DNA of 7,056 nt from an uncultured Haemophilus sp. (GTDB taxonomy: Bacteria; Pseudomonadota; Gammaproteobacteria; Enterobacterales; Pasteurellaceae). Shown here piece by piece: positions 5,951 to 7,056 of this stretch (position 1 is the stretch's first letter; each line of letters starts with the position of its first letter). The stretch lies in the NCBI GenBank assembly GCA_902481695.1, contig CABSXY010000102.1, positions 1 through 7,056 on the forward strand. The letters are read 5' to 3'. The notes beneath the pieces are model-generated. The model saw nothing but the letters and a program-made list of their open reading frames with translations. It had not been told where the DNA came from and did no database searches. The position numbers and the translations under genes were made by a program.

Positions 5951-5966
5951 AAGTAATCGTTTACTT
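5951..5966. promoter_or_regulatory. Candidate LacI/PurR-type operator in the potD leader
   Basis: AAGTAATCGTTTACTT is a palindrome around a central CG with seven of eight base pairs matching. Its core GTAATCGTTTAC differs by one base from the GTAAACGTTTAC core typical of LacI/GalR-family operators, and it matches the PurR consensus at 11 of 16 positions. It lies about 10-25 nt downstream of the predicted potD start site, where a repressor would block transcription. Confidence 0.45.
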
Positions 5967-5981
5967 GTATAAACTTGGGGG

Positions 5982-5990
5982 AGTATAGCA
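5982..5990 (-). promoter_or_regulatory. Predicted extended -10 promoter of potD
   Basis: On the minus strand TGC-TATACT gives an extended -10 element with a 5/6 match. The -35 position (about 6005-6010) has no good match, which the TG extension could offset. The start site would be near 5975, giving a leader of about 60 nt. Confidence 0.55.
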
Positions 5991-6006
5991 CCTTTTTTGC
6001 AAAAGG
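5991..6006. repeat. Inverted repeat between the divergent potD and oxidase promoters
   Basis: CCTTTT and AAAAGG form 6-bp arms around TTGC. The repeat fills the gap between the potD -10 element and the -35 hexamer of the oxidase gene. A regulator bound here could affect both promoters; this is position-based inference. Confidence 0.35.
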
Positions 6007-6007
6007 T

Positions 6008-6035
6008 TTGACATATTTTCCCATCAGGGTAAGAT
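6008..6035 (+). promoter_or_regulatory. Predicted sigma-70 promoter of the puuB-like gene
   Basis: A perfect -35 hexamer TTGACA (6008-6013), a 16-nt spacer and TAAGAT (6030-6035, 4/6). The start site would be near 6042, about 32 nt before the ATG at 6074. Confidence 0.6.
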
Positions 6036-6073
6036 TTCTCTCGTCTCTATTTTATGTTAATCAGTCATCAACT

Positions 6074-7056
6074 ATGCTCGAATTTGCTCATCAAGAACAC
6101 GTCAAATCTTATTATCTCGATAGTCGAAATCAAACCTTTGAACTGCCGCCTCTCACTCAGCAAGAAGAAGCGGATGTTTGTGTCATCGGTGCGGGTTTCT
6201 TTGGCTTATCTGCTGCCCTTGAATTAGCAGAAAAAGGCAAAAAAGTGATTGTTCTAGAAGGCGCGCGAGTCGGATTTGGTGCATCTGGTAGAAGTGGCGG
6301 TCAAGCCATCAACGGTTTTGAAGAAGGCATTGATGAATATATTGCTCAAGTAGGCTTTGATAAAGCGAAAAAACTTTGGGATATGTCGCTAGAAGCCATT
6401 GATATTATTGATGAACGCATTGCGAAATATGGCATTCAATGTGATTGGAAAAAAGGCTATGCTACATTGGCGTTAAATGAACGTCGTATGGACGATCTCA
6501 TTGAAATGGAAAAAGCCAGCCACGCAACTTTTGGCTATGACAAAATGCAACTTTGGGATAAAGCCAAACTGAAACAACATCTAGGCAGTGATATTTATGT
6601 AGGCGGGTTATACGATAGCAATTCTGGCCACCTACACCCATTAAATTATTGCTTAGGTTTAGCAAAAGCCTGCTTGGATTTAGGCGTACAGATTTACGAA
6701 CAATCGCCCGTTGTGGATTTAGTGGAAAAATCAGGCAGCATTGAAGTCAAAACCGATAAAAGTGCGGTCATTTCTCAAGACGTTATTTTAGCCACCAACG
6801 CTTATATTGATGCACTACCGAAGTCCATTCATCACGGTATTAATCGCAAAATTTTACCGGTCGAGAGCTTTATTATTGCGACCGAACCTTTAGATCAAGC
6901 CACGGCTGACTCAGTGATCAACAATGGCATGTCTGTTTGCGATAACAATATCTTGCTCGATTACTATCGCTTGAGTGCAGATAACCGTTTGTTATTTGGT
7001 AGTGACTCAAGCTCAGAAAAAGATATGGTGCAAATTATGCGTGGCAATATGTTGCA
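6074..7056 (+). CDS. puuB: FAD-dependent amine oxidase, PuuB/OrdL type, 3' end outside window
   Basis: I translated 327 codons from the ATG at 6074; the frame is open at the right edge, and relatives have about 427 residues. It belongs to the DAO family of FAD oxidases and resembles E. coli gamma-glutamylputrescine oxidase PuuB (old name OrdL), which oxidises glutamylated putrescine to the aldehyde with H2O2 release. Visible: the FAD dinucleotide motif GAGFFG (39-44) ending at E62, the flavin-contact stretch GFGASGRSGGQ (67-77), a GHLHPLNYCLGLA block near 190-200, and LLDYYRLSADNRLLFG (294-309), nearly identical to PuuB. The sequence after it, SDSSSEKD, differs from the Gly-rich VVYGARD stretch of PuuB. 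Shine-Dalgarno is weak. An in-frame TTG at 6008 would extend the ORF but overlaps the -35 box. The gene diverges from potD, which supports a polyamine-related substrate; direct use of free amine or of a gamma-glutamyl adduct cannot be told from here. Confidence 0.88.
   Translation, partial: MLEFAHQEHVKSYYLDSRNQTFELPPLTQQEEADVCVIGAGFFGLSAALELAEKGKKVIVLEGARVGFGASGRSGGQAINGFEEGIDEYIAQVGFDKAKKLWDMSLEAIDIIDERIAKYGIQCDWKKGYATLALNERRMDDLIEMEKASHATFGYDKMQLWDKAKLKQHLGSDIYVGGLYDSNSGHLHPLNYCLGLAKACLDLGVQIYEQSPVVDLVEKSGSIEVKTDKSAVISQDVILATNAYIDALPKSIHHGINRKILPVESFIIATEPLDQATADSVINNGMSVCDNNILLDYYRLSADNRLLFGSDSSSEKDMVQIMRGNML
6760..6768 (+). repeat. DNA uptake signal sequence inside the puuB-like gene
   Basis: Exact AAGTGCGGT (within AAAAGTGCGGTCATTT) in the codons for DKSAV of the oxidase; a single copy in the sense direction. 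Confidence 0.85.

Noticed and set aside
6008..6073. N-terminal extension of the puuB-like gene from a TTG
   Set aside because: The TTG is part of the TTGACA -35 box, the extension is not PuuB-like, and a start upstream of the transcription start is not possible from this promoter.
1..7056. Mobile element, CRISPR, phage or RNA gene
   Set aside because: Apart from USS and the short palindromes listed, I found no direct repeat arrays, transposase frames, terminal inverted repeats, or tRNA/rRNA-like sequence.

Overview
The window looks like chromosomal DNA of a Pasteurellaceae bacterium of the Haemophilus / Aggregatibacter / Pasteurella type. It is AT-rich by eye. It carries seven exact copies of the 9-mer AAGTGCGGT (Hin-type DNA uptake signal sequence, USS), two pairs of which are inverted and form terminator hairpins. 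The proteins are close relatives of enterobacterial housekeeping proteins. I see no tRNA, rRNA, CRISPR array, transposase or phage gene, and no gene-free stretch over 300 bases.

Left part, minus strand (1-2134): the 5' portion of a YjjW-type radical SAM glycyl-radical-enzyme activase running off the left edge, a small YfcZ/YiiS-family (DUF406) protein, and complete trpS. An intrinsic terminator lies between trpS and the yfcZ-like gene. Middle part, plus strand (2275-4282): hflD and purB, 16 nt apart in the order also seen in Escherichia coli, with hflD diverging from trpS. Codons 62-67 of purB hold a PurR-operator-like sequence at the position of the intragenic purB operator of E. coli. A USS hairpin then terminates purB and, in the other direction, the convergent gene.

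Right part (4384-7056): three genes that all point to polyamines. A PACE-family efflux pump (AceI-like, a family whose physiological substrates are short-chain diamines) lies downstream of potD, the periplasmic spermidine/putrescine-binding protein, on the minus strand. A PuuB/OrdL-type FAD amine oxidase diverges from potD and runs off the right edge. The potD-oxidase intergenic region has back-to-back promoters, a palindrome between them, and a LacI/PurR-type palindrome in the potD leader. My main reading is that 4384-7056 is a compact polyamine capture / oxidation / export module, possibly tied to purine status through a LacI-family regulator. The gene identifications are well supported; the functional linkage and regulation are inference.
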